A DNA stretch of 64,000 nucleotides, from assembly GCF_020091405.1 (NCBI RefSeq), contig NZ_CP081903.1:4216501-4280500 (forward strand), written 5' to 3'. A model generated the notes under the pieces. That model made no database searches. It had not been told where the DNA came from and saw only the letters and a list, made by a program, of their open reading frames with translations. This stretch comes from Bacteroides cellulosilyticus (GTDB lineage: Bacteria; Bacteroidota; Bacteroidia; Bacteroidales; Bacteroidaceae). This document shows positions 42,579 through 51,697 of the stretch, one piece after another. Within the stretch, counting starts at the first letter, position 1, and each line of letters begins with the position of its first letter. Position numbers and translations under genes: made by a program.

Positions 42579-45329
42579 TCACTTCAATTCCGTTTCCGCT
42601 GTATTGGCTTTTAGTTTATACGTCTTCTTTTTGATGCTGATGGTGCAATCGGCGGATGCAGTGTAGTACCATGCCCCTTTCTTGAATTCCAGTAATACCT
42701 CTGCGGGAGTTTCCGCCTTGATAACTACATTCGGGGTGCTTAGCAATGTGCCATGTCCTAAAAAGAAGGTACAGTCATCGCCCTTTTTATTTCCCCATAA
42801 AGCATAGGTGGCTTGTGCACTCATTTTTCCGCTGGTGCAGATATCCGTAGGGTTATCTGATGACAGGATATAATCTATACGTCCATCTTTCTGTACGACA
42901 CATATGCTAGTGGCGCTGTTTTCTGTTTTGCTTTTTACTTCGGGGAAGCTTACTTCGGTAATGCAGCCGGGTTCTTTTATGGATGAAGGTTCATAGATAG
43001 CGACGAACGGCCGGTTCCAGGCTTCTCCTTTCTGGCGGGCTACAAAAGTCAGGGTAGGTTGTTCTTTGATATTATATGGCATCCCTGGGGTACGGCTCAA
43101 ACCTTCCGTCATGGGAGACAGGGCGGTGAAAACTTCCCGGTCCGTTTCTCCTTTCATCCACAAGTTCATTGAAATGTCATCCTTGTCGGGCATGGCAATG
43201 GTAAATGTAGCTTTTATATCTTTGTCAGTAATAGCTGACTTTTTATCATAGATATAAGAATAAGCATAAAGGTGAGCACCGGCAAAGGCCAGTTCTTCGG
43301 TGGGTTGTAGATTCAAGTCTGCACCGTCTGTGCCTGTCAGTGTTAGGGTTTGCCCCAGATTATGGTAGAAATAATCATGCATTTTATCACCGCCGCGTTC
43401 TTTCCGGCTGCGGAAGATATCTATATAGTAACCGGTTTCCGGACCGGTAGTGACGATGCTCATCATACGGGTCTGGTCGGCACGGCTTTCCGGTTCACGG
43501 AAAGAAACATCGCTATAGGTTACGGAAGTGAAAGCTTTTCCCGGTTCGGAAGAAACAGGGAAACTGGATTTAAGATCGAAGGAGTGGTTACTTTTCATAA
43601 CCGGATAACTGGAAATGCCGTCTACGCATACCGTGTTATGGCTGGGAAATTGAGAGTAATATTCCAGATAATCCAGCCCACTGTATAAATAGAGACCAAT
43701 TCCGGCATCAGGAGCCAGAACATATCCTTTACCGTAAAGTTCCATGGATATGCCATTAGCATGCATGTGGTTTCCTTCACTGGCATTCAGGGAAATCATG
43801 AGGCTGTGACGGGGATTCATTCCGTTTCGTTGTACCAGCCAGGAAACGTTCGGTGCATAGAAGAAGGGAGAGACATATTGTTCTATTTTTCCGGCTTCGA
43901 TATTGGGATTCAGTTCCAATGGCTTTTCATCAAAGAAAGAACTGATAGAGACGGGGACACTTTTTTTATTGTCTTTGGTTTTTCCCGCATCGGGATGGAA
44001 GCATTTCAGCATGGCAGTGAAGTATTCTTCCTGCTCTTTTTTTCCGTTGTGCTGTGCATTTCGTATCATGCGGGATATAGGGTTGGTGTTCAGATATCCC
44101 GGGTGGGTGTCGCCGAAACCACAGATCATCCGGTTGGGGAATAAATATTGCGGAGTAGCGGCTACCGCTTTAGAGAGAACCGGCATTGCTTTCACCAGGT
44201 CATAATTCAGGTTCCGGTCGAAGAGGGTAGCAAAACTGGTGTAGTCATTCAGTACTACATTGCTGTATCCGGGACATTCGGCCCAGATGCCTGTCTTCGG
44301 ATCGAAACCATAATCGGCTAATTTATTCAGACTCCATTGGCGGATACTGGAACGGTTGAGTACATAATCAATGTAATATTCGCGTCCTTTACCATCGGCA
44401 TATTGCTTATTGTTTTCCAGTATCATACCGATATTCATGACATAGCGAGCCTGCATCAGGTTCCAGTTGTTGTGAGGAACACCGTTTGCAATGATATTGT
44501 CCGCCCATTTCTTGAAAGCTCCTGCGTATATATCCATTTTGTCGGTATGCCGGGCATTCAGGTAGTCATACAGGAAATCGTAAAGGGGAACGATGTCATA
44601 AAGAATATCTTCGTGAATAACCTCGAAAGAACTCATTCCTACCAGCGTTTGCTGATGGCCGTGGTTGAGGTCGATGGGAACATTCCGGTAATAGATGCCA
44701 GTCATATAGGTATCGAATACTCCGGCGGCGAGTTTTGCATATCTTTCTTCTCCGGTAAGCCAGTAGAGGAAGGCGGCATCACGGGCGATACCCATGATTT
44801 CACGGTTCAGGCTCTCGATGTTGCGTCCGGTTTTAGAAGGATGTACACTCTCCATAGGACGGCCGGGCAAGGCATTGTTACAGAAAGTCACATTTCCTTC
44901 CGCATCGTCATCGTATGGCACTACATCTTCCAGACGGGGACGTCCGTGGGTGGCAAATGTGCCGCGCGTACCGGTATAGCGAACGGTGGGTGCCGGTGCT
45001 TTTTCGCCTCCGGCATGGTTGAAGGTTTCACCTTTTATATATACATCCGTAGCATGAGACTTCCAATACATGGCAAGGCGCGAAAGTAACCAGTCCGGTT
45101 GGGCGTCTGTCAGGTTAGCATAAAGATCGGTTTGTCTTTTCAGTTTCTCAAATACGTTTTTTGCCCAATCTTCTTTTTCTATCAGATTCAGGGTTTCACT
45201 CTTACCGTTGTTGTCTGTCAGATAACGCGGATGGCTGTCCGGTAACTGCTGCCGGAAGGCGATTTTCACCTCCTGGGCCTGTAATATCCCTGAAAAAAGA
45301 AGGCATATCAATAAACTAAGTGCTTTCAT
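42579..45329 (-). CDS. Heparinase II/III-like polysaccharide lyase (PUL B)
   Basis: A 916-residue exported protein (signal MKALSLLICLLFSGILQAQ). The N-terminal half is an (alpha/alpha) toroid (DAAFLYWLTGEERYAKLAAG, HGHQQTLVGMSSFEVIHEDI, HNNWNLMQARYVMNIGMILE, with Asn and His candidates for catalysis). The C-terminal half is the heparinase II/III beta-sandwich (HSLMISLNASEGNHMHANGI, GIGLYLYSGLDYLEYYSQFP then SHNTVCVDG). Relatives cleave glycosaminoglycans, alginate, glucuronan or gellan. Length and the double-domain layout would fit PL33- or PL39-type lyases, but I cannot choose. With the PL38-like enzyme at the other end of the locus, a polyuronate substrate is the most economical guess. Confidence 0.75.
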   Translation of the reverse strand: MKALSLLICLLFSGILQAQEVKIAFRQQLPDSHPRYLTDNNGKSETLNLIEKEDWAKNVFEKLKRQTDLYANLTDAQPDWLLSRLAMYWKSHATDVYIKGETFNHAGGEKAPAPTVRYTGTRGTFATHGRPRLEDVVPYDDDAEGNVTFCNNALPGRPMESVHPSKTGRNIESLNREIMGIARDAAFLYWLTGEERYAKLAAGVFDTYMTGIYYRNVPIDLNHGHQQTLVGMSSFEVIHEDILYDIVPLYDFLYDYLNARHTDKMDIYAGAFKKWADNIIANGVPHNNWNLMQARYVMNIGMILENNKQYADGKGREYYIDYVLNRSSIRQWSLNKLADYGFDPKTGIWAECPGYSNVVLNDYTSFATLFDRNLNYDLVKAMPVLSKAVAATPQYLFPNRMICGFGDTHPGYLNTNPISRMIRNAQHNGKKEQEEYFTAMLKCFHPDAGKTKDNKKSVPVSISSFFDEKPLELNPNIEAGKIEQYVSPFFYAPNVSWLVQRNGMNPRHSLMISLNASEGNHMHANGISMELYGKGYVLAPDAGIGLYLYSGLDYLEYYSQFPSHNTVCVDGISSYPVMKSNHSFDLKSSFPVSSEPGKAFTSVTYSDVSFREPESRADQTRMMSIVTTGPETGYYIDIFRSRKERGGDKMHDYFYHNLGQTLTLTGTDGADLNLQPTEELAFAGAHLYAYSYIYDKKSAITDKDIKATFTIAMPDKDDISMNLWMKGETDREVFTALSPMTEGLSRTPGMPYNIKEQPTLTFVARQKGEAWNRPFVAIYEPSSIKEPGCITEVSFPEVKSKTENSATSICVVQKDGRIDYILSSDNPTDICTSGKMSAQATYALWGNKKGDDCTFFLGHGTLLSTPNVVIKAETPAEVLLEFKKGAWYYTASADCTISIKKKTYKLKANTAETELK

Positions 45330-45427
45330 ATTCTATCAATAACATTAGGTGTTTAAAGAATATACGGATGAGGGTGGATAATTACTCAACGAAACTATGT
45401 AAAGATAGCGCAAAACTATGCAAAAGA

Positions 45428-45443
45428 TGTAATCATTATTACA
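45428..45443 (+). promoter_or_regulatory. Crp/Fnr-type operator upstream of nrfH
   Basis: TGTAATCATTATTACA has perfect six-base half-sites around four bases. Its centre is 29.5 bp before the first base of the -7 box, that is near -42, the class II activator position. The same geometry occurs upstream of hcp. Confidence 0.7.
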
Positions 45444-45464
45444 CTTTTTTAAAAATAAAGCCCC

Positions 45465-45472
45465 TACTTTTG
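45465..45472 (+). promoter_or_regulatory. -7 box of the nrf operon
   Basis: TACTTTTG matches TAnnTTTG and lies 18 bp before the nrfH ATG. No good -33 box is present, which fits an activated promoter. Confidence 0.65.
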
Positions 45473-45490
45473 TGAAAAATACTATTTCCT

Positions 45491-46081
45491 ATGAAGAAAT
45501 TGTCATTTATAAACAGGTTTTTACCTTCGTACAAATGGAAAGTGGCTGCGGTAATTATCTGCGGTATTGTGGTAGGCGGGGGAGGCTTGTTCATGTATCT
45601 GCTGCGGGCACATACCTATTTGGGGGATGAGCCGTCGGCGTGCGTGAACTGTCATATCATGGCACCTTACTACGCTACATGGTTCCACAGTTCACATAGT
45701 CGGGATGCCACTTGCAATGACTGTCATGTTCCTCATGAGAATGCCGTTAAGAAATGGACGTTCAAAGGGATGGATGGTATGAAGCATGTAGCTGCTTTTT
45801 TGACAAAGAGCGAGCCGCAGGTTATCAGGGCGCATGAAGCCAGTTCAGAGGTGATTATGAACAACTGTATCCGTTGCCATACGCAGTTGAATGCGGAGTT
45901 TGTGAAAACCGGGAAAATAGATTATATGATGTCTCAGGTAGGCGAGGGTAAGGCTTGCTGGGATTGTCACCGGGATGTGCCGCATGGTGGAAGCAATTCG
46001 TTGTCATCTACTCCCAATGCTCTGGTACCTTATCCCGAATCGCCCGTTCCGGACTGGCTGCAAAAGATGCTTAAGAAATAA
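45491..46081 (+). CDS. nrfH: Cytochrome c nitrite reductase small subunit NrfH
   Basis: A 196-residue membrane-anchored tetrahaem cytochrome of the NapC/NirT family. One N-terminal transmembrane helix (WKVAAVIICGIVVGGGGLFM) holds it at the periplasmic face. Four CxxCH haem sites are present: CVNCH, CNDCH, CIRCH and CWDCH. NrfH takes electrons from menaquinol and hands them to NrfA. The MKKLSFINRFLPSYKW start is preceded by a -7 box and a Crp/Fnr-type palindrome. nrfA follows after 21 bp, then two cytochrome c assembly genes and a porin on the same strand. Confidence 0.95.
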   Translation: MKKLSFINRFLPSYKWKVAAVIICGIVVGGGGLFMYLLRAHTYLGDEPSACVNCHIMAPYYATWFHSSHSRDATCNDCHVPHENAVKKWTFKGMDGMKHVAAFLTKSEPQVIRAHEASSEVIMNNCIRCHTQLNAEFVKTGKIDYMMSQVGEGKACWDCHRDVPHGGSNSLSSTPNALVPYPESPVPDWLQKMLKK

Positions 46082-46102
46082 TGAAATAAAATCAATATAC
46101 TT

Positions 46103-47584
46103 ATGGAAAAGAAATTGAAATCATGGCAAGGCTGGCTGCTGTTCGGTGGTTCGATGGTAGTCGTGTTTGTATTAGGATTATGTGTTTCCGCGTTGATGGA
46201 GAGGCGGGCGGAATTAGAAAGCGTGTTCAATAACCGCAGGACTGTTATTACAGGCATTGAAGCCCGTAATGAAGTGTTCAAAAGTGATTTTCCCCGTGAA
46301 TATCAGACCTGGACGGAAACAGCGAAGACGGATTTCCAGAGTGAGTTCAACGGAAACATTGCGGTTGATGTATTGGAACAACGTCCCGAAATGGTGGTTC
46401 TGTGGGCAGGATATGCTTTTTCAAAGGATTATTCGACTCCGCGTGGCCATATGCATGCGATAGAGGATATAACGGCTAGTCTTCGTACAGGTGCGCCTGC
46501 TACTCCCGAAGATGGTCCGCAACCGTCTACCTGCTGGACTTGTAAGAGTCCGGATGTTCCCCGTATGATGGAGGCTATCGGTGTGGATGCATTCTATAAT
46601 AATAAGTGGGGAGCAATGGGCGATGAGATCGTAAATCCTATCGGATGTGCCGATTGCCACGAACCGGAAAATATGAACCTGCACATCAGCCGTCCGGCAT
46701 TGATCGAGGCTTTTGCACGTCAAGGCAGAGATATTACGAAAGCTACTCCGCAGGAAATGCGTTCGCTGGTTTGTGCGCAGTGTCACGTGGAGTACTACTT
46801 CAAGGGTGATGGTAAGTACCTGACTTTCCCTTGGGATAAAGGCTTTACTGTGGAAGATATGGAGGCTTATTATGATAATGAAGGTTTCTATGACTATATT
46901 CATAAACTGAGCCGTGCTCCGATATTGAAAGCGCAGCATCCTGATTATGAAATCTGTCAGATGGGTATTCACGGTCAGAGAGGTGTGTCTTGTGCAGATT
47001 GTCACATGCCTTATAAGAGCGAAGGTGGTGTGAAATTCAGCGATCACCATATTCAAAGCCCGCTGGCGATGATAGACCGCACTTGTCAGACTTGCCACCG
47101 CGAAAGCGAAGAAACACTGCGTAACAATGTGTACGAACGTCAGCGTAAGGCTAACGAAATACGTAACCGTTTGGAACAGGAACTTGCCAAGGCTCATATC
47201 GAGGCTAAGTTTGCATGGGACAAGGGTGCTACGGAAGATCAGATGAAAGACGTACTTGCCCTTATCCGTCAGGCGCAGTGGCGTTGGGATTTCGGTGTGG
47301 CTTCTCACGGTGGTGCTTTCCACGCTCCGCAGGAAATCCAACGTATCCTTTCACATGGATTGGATAAGGCTATGCAGGCTCGTCTGGCTGTATCAAGAGT
47401 ATTGGCTAAGCATGGTTTTACGGATGATGTGCCGATGCCGGATATTTCAACCAAAGAGAAAGCACAACAATACATTGGTCTCGACATGGATGCGGAAAGA
47501 GCAGCTAAAGAGAAATTCTTGAAAACAACTGTACCTGCGTGGCTGGAAAAAGCGAAAGCTAACGGTCGCCTGGCCCAGAAATAA
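46103..47584 (+). CDS. nrfA: Cytochrome c nitrite reductase catalytic subunit NrfA
   Basis: A 493-residue periplasmic pentahaem enzyme that reduces nitrite to ammonium with six electrons and can also remove nitric oxide. The diagnostic active-site haem motif CxxCK is present as TCWTCKSPDVP (about 147), followed by four CxxCH sites: CADCHEPE, CAQCHVEYYF, CADCHMPYKS and CQTCHRES. The N terminus has an uncleaved or cleaved signal helix (WLLFGGSMVVVFVLGLCVSA). The C-terminal helices (WRWDFGVASHGGAFHAPQEI) are typical and bear the dimer interface. The length is normal and all sites are intact. It is the second gene of the nrf operon. Confidence 0.97.
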   Translation: MEKKLKSWQGWLLFGGSMVVVFVLGLCVSALMERRAELESVFNNRRTVITGIEARNEVFKSDFPREYQTWTETAKTDFQSEFNGNIAVDVLEQRPEMVVLWAGYAFSKDYSTPRGHMHAIEDITASLRTGAPATPEDGPQPSTCWTCKSPDVPRMMEAIGVDAFYNNKWGAMGDEIVNPIGCADCHEPENMNLHISRPALIEAFARQGRDITKATPQEMRSLVCAQCHVEYYFKGDGKYLTFPWDKGFTVEDMEAYYDNEGFYDYIHKLSRAPILKAQHPDYEICQMGIHGQRGVSCADCHMPYKSEGGVKFSDHHIQSPLAMIDRTCQTCHRESEETLRNNVYERQRKANEIRNRLEQELAKAHIEAKFAWDKGATEDQMKDVLALIRQAQWRWDFGVASHGGAFHAPQEIQRILSHGLDKAMQARLAVSRVLAKHGFTDDVPMPDISTKEKAQQYIGLDMDAERAAKEKFLKTTVPAWLEKAKANGRLAQK

Positions 47585-47593
47585 AACAGAGAT

Positions 47594-48826
47594 ATGTGGA
47601 TCAGACCGTGGGGATTTAAAGAAGGGTGCCTGATAGGCGCAGGACTGTTGGCGACAGGATGGCTGCTACAGATTACAATCGGTGAAATAGATTGGAGTCT
47701 GTTTGCCTGTCCGGTGAACATCATAGTTCTGGTTTTATATATAACCGGAATAGTTGCCATGCATTGCCTGCGCAAACGTGTCTATTTCTTCGGTTGGATG
47801 AGCCATTATACATTGGCTGTCTCTTCTCTTTTATGGGTGGCGGGCATTACGGTGGTGATGGGACTTATCCGTCAGATCCCTTCCGGTCATCCGGCAGATA
47901 TGCTTGGCTTTTCACGAATGCTTTCGGCATGGCCTTTTGTATTGCTTTATATCTGGATGGTGACTGTACTGGGGCTGACTACGCTTCGTGCCGGATTTCC
48001 ATTCAGATGGAAGAAGCTTGCTTTCCTTTTGAACCATGCCGGGCTGTTCATTGCCCTGATTACGGCAACCTTGGGAAATGCCGATATGCAGCGGCTGAAA
48101 ATGACTACCCGGATAGATAATGCCGAATGGCGTGCAATGGATGGGTACGGTAAATTGATAGAACTTCCGCTGGCCATTGAGCTGAAAGACTTCACGATTG
48201 ACGAGTATCCTCCGAAACTGATGCTGATTGATAATGAAACAGGACGTACATTGCCTGAGAAAGCACCGGAACATTTGTTGCTGGAAGAAGGTGTAACGGA
48301 TGGGCAACTGTCCGATTGGCTGGTGACTATCCGGCAAACGATTCCCTGGGCGGCTTCCGTGGCTACGGAAGATACGGTGAAGTTTACCGAATTCCATTCG
48401 ATGGGAGCCACATATGCCGTTTATTTACAGGCTATCAATCAAAAGACGAAAGCGGCAAAGGAGGGGTGGGTAAGTTGCGGTAGTTTTATTTTCCCATATA
48501 AAGCATTGCGTCTGGATTCGTTGACAAGCCTTATCATGCCGGAACGCGAGCCGCAGCGTTTTGCATCTACAGTGAAAGTTTACACGGAAGACGGCAAACA
48601 GGTGGAAGATACGATTGCAGTGAACCATCCTCTGAATGTGGCCGGATGGAATATTTATCAATTGAGTTATGATGATACGAAAGGGCGTTGGAGCGATATC
48701 AGTGTGTTCGAACTGGTACGTGATCCGTGGCTGTCTGCTGTCTATACGGGTATTATCATGATGGTGCTGGGAGCTATCTGTCTGTTTGTTAACGCACAAA
48801 AAAGAAAAGAGGAGGACGCAGAATGA
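47594..48826 (+). CDS. ResB/CcsB-like cytochrome c biogenesis protein
   Basis: A 410-residue integral membrane protein of the ResB type, encoded 9 bp after nrfA. Four or more hydrophobic helices occupy residues 10-180 (LIGAGLLATGWLLQITIGEI, IIVLVLYITGIVAMHCL, LLWVAGITVVMGLI, AWPFVLLYIWMVTVLGLTTL). A large periplasmic domain (about 190-375) follows, and a last helix is near 385-402 (SAVYTGIIMMVLGAICLF). With CcsA it forms system II, which exports haem and attaches it to CxxCH motifs; here the obvious clients are NrfH and NrfA. Bacteroides often place this pair directly after nrfHA. The last four bases overlap the next start as ATGA, so the two are translated together. Confidence 0.85.
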   Translation: MWIRPWGFKEGCLIGAGLLATGWLLQITIGEIDWSLFACPVNIIVLVLYITGIVAMHCLRKRVYFFGWMSHYTLAVSSLLWVAGITVVMGLIRQIPSGHPADMLGFSRMLSAWPFVLLYIWMVTVLGLTTLRAGFPFRWKKLAFLLNHAGLFIALITATLGNADMQRLKMTTRIDNAEWRAMDGYGKLIELPLAIELKDFTIDEYPPKLMLIDNETGRTLPEKAPEHLLLEEGVTDGQLSDWLVTIRQTIPWAASVATEDTVKFTEFHSMGATYAVYLQAINQKTKAAKEGWVSCGSFIFPYKALRLDSLTSLIMPEREPQRFASTVKVYTEDGKQVEDTIAVNHPLNVAGWNIYQLSYDDTKGRWSDISVFELVRDPWLSAVYTGIIMMVLGAICLFVNAQKRKEEDAE

Positions 48827-49614
48827 CGTGGGATTATTTTGTACCGTTTTCAATTGCCGCCCTGCACTTCTGGGGATTCGGTGCCTTTGCCGCCTGGCGC
48901 GGGAGAAAACCGTATATTGTTGGCGGGCTTACCTTGATTGGGCTTGCTATCTTCTTCTGCTTTATTGTGGGAATGTGGATTTCCCTGGAACGCCCGCCTA
49001 TGCGGACCATGGGAGAGACGCGCCTGTGGTACTCTTTCTTTCTTCCACTGGCAGGACTCATCACATACAGCCGTTGGAGGTATAAGTGGATACTCAGTTT
49101 CAGTTTTATCCTGTCACTGGTATTTATCTGCATCAATATCTTCAAACCGGAAATACATAACAAAACTTTGATGCCGGCTTTGCAAAGTCCGTGGTTTACA
49201 CCTCATGTCATCGTATATATGTTTGCCTATGCTATGCTGGGTGCGGCCACCGTGATGGCTATTTATCTGCTTTGGTTCAAGAAGAAGCCGATTGACAGCC
49301 GGGAGATGGACCTATGCGATAATCTGACTTATGTAGGATTGGCATTCATGACATTAGGCATGCTGTCGGGGGCTGTATGGGCAAAAGAGGCGTGGGGACA
49401 TTACTGGTCGTGGGATCCGAAGGAGACATGGGCGGCCGCTACGTGGTTTTCCTATCTGATTTATATACATTTCCGCCTTGGAAAACCTTTGCTACACCGT
49501 AAGGCCTTAATTTTACTTCTGATATCATTTGTTTTGCTGCAAATGTGCTGGTACGGCATCAACTATCTGCCCTCTGCACAGGGAGTCAGCATTCATACGT
49601 ATAATTTAAACTGA
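48823..49614 (+). CDS. CcsA-like haem lyase (cytochrome c assembly protein)
   Basis: A 263-residue membrane protein of the CcmF/CcsA/CcmC haem-handling family. The tryptophan-rich WWD motif is WGHYWSWDPKETWAAATWFS (about 190-210), with histidines in HVIVYMFAYAMLGAATV and GINYLPSAQGVSIHTY that would hold haem. Seven or eight helices are predicted. It completes system II with the ResB-like protein whose gene it overlaps by four bases. It presents reduced haem to apocytochromes NrfH and NrfA at the periplasmic side. Confidence 0.9.
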   Translation: MTWDYFVPFSIAALHFWGFGAFAAWRGRKPYIVGGLTLIGLAIFFCFIVGMWISLERPPMRTMGETRLWYSFFLPLAGLITYSRWRYKWILSFSFILSLVFICINIFKPEIHNKTLMPALQSPWFTPHVIVYMFAYAMLGAATVMAIYLLWFKKKPIDSREMDLCDNLTYVGLAFMTLGMLSGAVWAKEAWGHYWSWDPKETWAAATWFSYLIYIHFRLGKPLLHRKALILLLISFVLLQMCWYGINYLPSAQGVSIHTYNLN

Positions 49615-49622
49615 TAATCATT

Positions 49623-50912
49623 ATGAAAACTACTTATTGGGCAATGCTTCTCATGCTTTTGCCAAGCATGGCGTATACGCAAACAACAGAAAAAGAGAAT
49701 GAATTTACAATGTCCATCCAGATCAGACCTCGTGCGGAATATCGTAACGGTGCTCTGATGCCCCGTAATGAAGGAGAGGAACCTGCGGGATTCATCAATA
49801 ACCGTGCACGCCTTTCTATGGAGTACAAGCGTTCTGATTTGCAAATGAAAATCTCGGCTCAGCATGTGGGGGTATGGGGACAAGATCCGCAGATTGACAA
49901 GAATGGACGTTTCATCATGAACGAGGCATGGGCTAAACTGAATTTCGGTAAAAACTTCTTTGCACAATTAGGTCGTCAGACCCTTTCGTATGATGACGAG
50001 CGCATTCTGGGCGGACTGGATTGGAACATAGCCGGACGCTATCATGATGCATTGAAACTGGGTTATGCCGACCCCAACAACCAATTGCATCTTATCCTCG
50101 CTTTCAACCAGAATGACGAGACTAAGATAGGCGGTACCTATTACGTGCAGGCCGGGGCGCAGCCTTACAAGAATATGCAGACATTCTGGTATCACTATAA
50201 ATCCGATTATACTCCCTTTGATGCATCCTTACTGTTCATGAATCTGGGATTGGAAACCGGAGATGCCGCTACTAAAGAGTCTCACACCCGTTATCTGCAA
50301 ACAATGGGAACTTATATCACCTACAGGGAAAATGGGTGGAATGTAGACGGCGCCTTCTATTATCAGACGGGCAAGAACCAAAATGTGCAGAAGGTATCTG
50401 CTTTCATGGCCAGCCTGCAAGTGGCTTATGCTTTCCCATACAACCTTAAACCTACTTGGACGATAGTGACAAGCGCCGATTATCTAAGTGGAAACAGCAG
50501 TGACAGTGACAAGTATAAGGCATTCAATGTTCTGTATGGCACACATCATAAGTTTTACGGAGCTATGGATTATTTCTACGCGTCCGACTTTAAACCCGGA
50601 TATGCTCCCGGCTTGTTTGACAAACGTCTGGGTTTACGTTTCCGTGCTTCCGATAAGGTGGATATGGACTTGAACTACCATCATTTCTCAACTGCGGTGA
50701 AGTTGCCGAATCTGAAGAAAGCATTAGGTTCGGAAGTCGATTATCAGATTAACTGGTCGGTGATGAAGGATGTGAAACTCTCCGCCGGATATTCTATTAT
50801 GCGCGGAACGGAGACGATGGACATCGTGAAAGGCGGCAATCATAAAAGCTGGCAAGACTGGGGATGGGTGTCTGTCAACATCAATCCCAGAGTGCTGTTT
50901 GTGAAGTGGTAA
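49623..50912 (+). CDS. Outer-membrane beta-barrel protein (alginate-export/porin-like) of the nrf operon
   Basis: A 429-residue barrel protein with signal peptide MKTTYWAMLLMLLPSMAYTQ. The mature part is all beta: RPRAEYRNGALMPRNEGEEP, INNRARLSMEYKRSDLQMKI, and alternating strands to WGWVSVNINPRVLFVKW. The RPRAEYR start and ANLSYDDERI-like turns (RQTLSYDDERILGGLDWNIA) are typical of the Alginate_exp (PF13372) barrels of Bacteroidetes. It follows ccsA by only 8 bp, so it is probably co-transcribed with nrfHA. A role in nitrite or ammonium passage is an inference from place only. It ends at a bidirectional hairpin. Confidence 0.75.
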   Translation: MKTTYWAMLLMLLPSMAYTQTTEKENEFTMSIQIRPRAEYRNGALMPRNEGEEPAGFINNRARLSMEYKRSDLQMKISAQHVGVWGQDPQIDKNGRFIMNEAWAKLNFGKNFFAQLGRQTLSYDDERILGGLDWNIAGRYHDALKLGYADPNNQLHLILAFNQNDETKIGGTYYVQAGAQPYKNMQTFWYHYKSDYTPFDASLLFMNLGLETGDAATKESHTRYLQTMGTYITYRENGWNVDGAFYYQTGKNQNVQKVSAFMASLQVAYAFPYNLKPTWTIVTSADYLSGNSSDSDKYKAFNVLYGTHHKFYGAMDYFYASDFKPGYAPGLFDKRLGLRFRASDKVDMDLNYHHFSTAVKLPNLKKALGSEVDYQINWSVMKDVKLSAGYSIMRGTETMDIVKGGNHKSWQDWGWVSVNINPRVLFVKW

Positions 50913-50938
50913 AACAGTAGTAAGAGAGAGAATAAATG

Positions 50939-50975
50939 AAGGTACGTATCAGGAGGAAGCTCTTATACGTACCTT
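50939..50975. terminator. Hairpin between the nrf operon and the Crp/Fnr gene
   Basis: AAGGTACGTAT pairs with ATACGTACCTT around a 15-base loop, then TTTCTAAT. It covers the last codons of the convergent regulator gene (stop at 50963) and can stop transcripts from both sides. Confidence 0.75.
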
Positions 50976-51652
50976 TCTAATATAGCTTCATTGAGTATCT
51001 GCACTGTCTTTCCATCCATATCGATAATACCTTCCTTTATCATCTTATTAATCTCTTTCGATAGTGCAGGGCGGGTTACATTCAGATATTCGGCAAGGGT
51101 TGCCTGGTTGTGGATGATGTTGACCGTTGAAGAATTCTTTTTCTTGTGTTCCAGCAAGTAGACAACGAAACGTTCGCGCACTGTTTTCCGTGATAGGGTT
51201 TTCAGGCGGGATACTGTGCAGACATTACAATTACCCGTGATGCAAAGAAAGTTGTGTAATATTTTAGGTTCCTCGCTGATAAGCTTGAACATGGACTCTT
51301 TGCTGGCGGTGAGCAGGGTGCTGTCTTCCATGGCGGTAAAGGTTGCCGGCAGCACTCCGTCTGAACTGAATAAATGAGGAGTGGCGAATGCACGTGCCGC
51401 AACGATATATTCTATCATGACTTCATTTCCCAATCCGTCGATAATATCTACCCGTAGTTTCCCCTCCAACAATACATATAATTTCTTGCAGAGTGTTCCC
51501 TGGGTGGCAATGATATCTTTTTTGTCGACCGAGTACAGGGAAATATCCAATCTGTCGAGCAACGAATGCTTGATGTTAAGGGGAAGGTCACGAAACAGCG
51601 GAATCTGGAAAAGTAATTCCTGATGTTTGTCGGTTAATGTTATTTTCCTCAT
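50963..51652 (-). CDS. Crp/Fnr-family transcription regulator 1
   Basis: The ATG at 51652 (MRKITLTDKHQELLFQIPLF) gives 229 residues; an upstream in-frame start at 51676 lies in the promoter box. A cyclic-nucleotide-like effector domain (about 20-140: DIIATQGTLCKKLYVLLEGK) and a long dimer helix are followed by a winged HTH (HNQATLAEYLNVTRPALSKE then INKMIKEGIIDMDGK). There is a pair of cysteines in ITGNCNVCTVSRLK at the dimer helix, which might sense redox, iron-sulfur or haem; the N-terminal FNR cysteine cluster is absent. Its position between nrf and hcp makes it a candidate HcpR-like regulator of both. Which of the two Crp/Fnr proteins binds the palindromes cannot be decided. Confidence 0.85.
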   Translation of the reverse strand: MRKITLTDKHQELLFQIPLFRDLPLNIKHSLLDRLDISLYSVDKKDIIATQGTLCKKLYVLLEGKLRVDIIDGLGNEVMIEYIVAARAFATPHLFSSDGVLPATFTAMEDSTLLTASKESMFKLISEEPKILHNFLCITGNCNVCTVSRLKTLSRKTVRERFVVYLLEHKKKNSSTVNIIHNQATLAEYLNVTRPALSKEINKMIKEGIIDMDGKTVQILNEAILERYV

Positions 51653-51673
51653 TATATTAGGTAGTTGGTTGTA

Positions 51674-51681
51674 CAAAGATA
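51674..51681 (-). promoter_or_regulatory. -7 box of Crp/Fnr gene 1
   Basis: TATCTTTG (51681-51674, minus), 22 bp before the ATG at 51652. There is no palindrome at the nrf/hcp distance here. Confidence 0.55.
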
Positions 51682-51697
51682 CGATGAAAAAGTAGAA

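Noticed and set aside
42400..42582. 60-codon frame with repeated Ser-Pro-Tyr-like words
   Set aside because: It is the translation of the 11-bp DNA repeat array; there is no start context and no protein family.
44337..45089. 250-codon open frame antisense to the heparinase-like lyase
   Set aside because: It is fully inside a clear lyase gene, and its translation has no recognisable domain or export signal.
46421..47341. 306-codon open frame antisense to nrfA
   Set aside because: nrfA is certain from its five haem motifs. The antisense frame has no family features and arises from codon bias.
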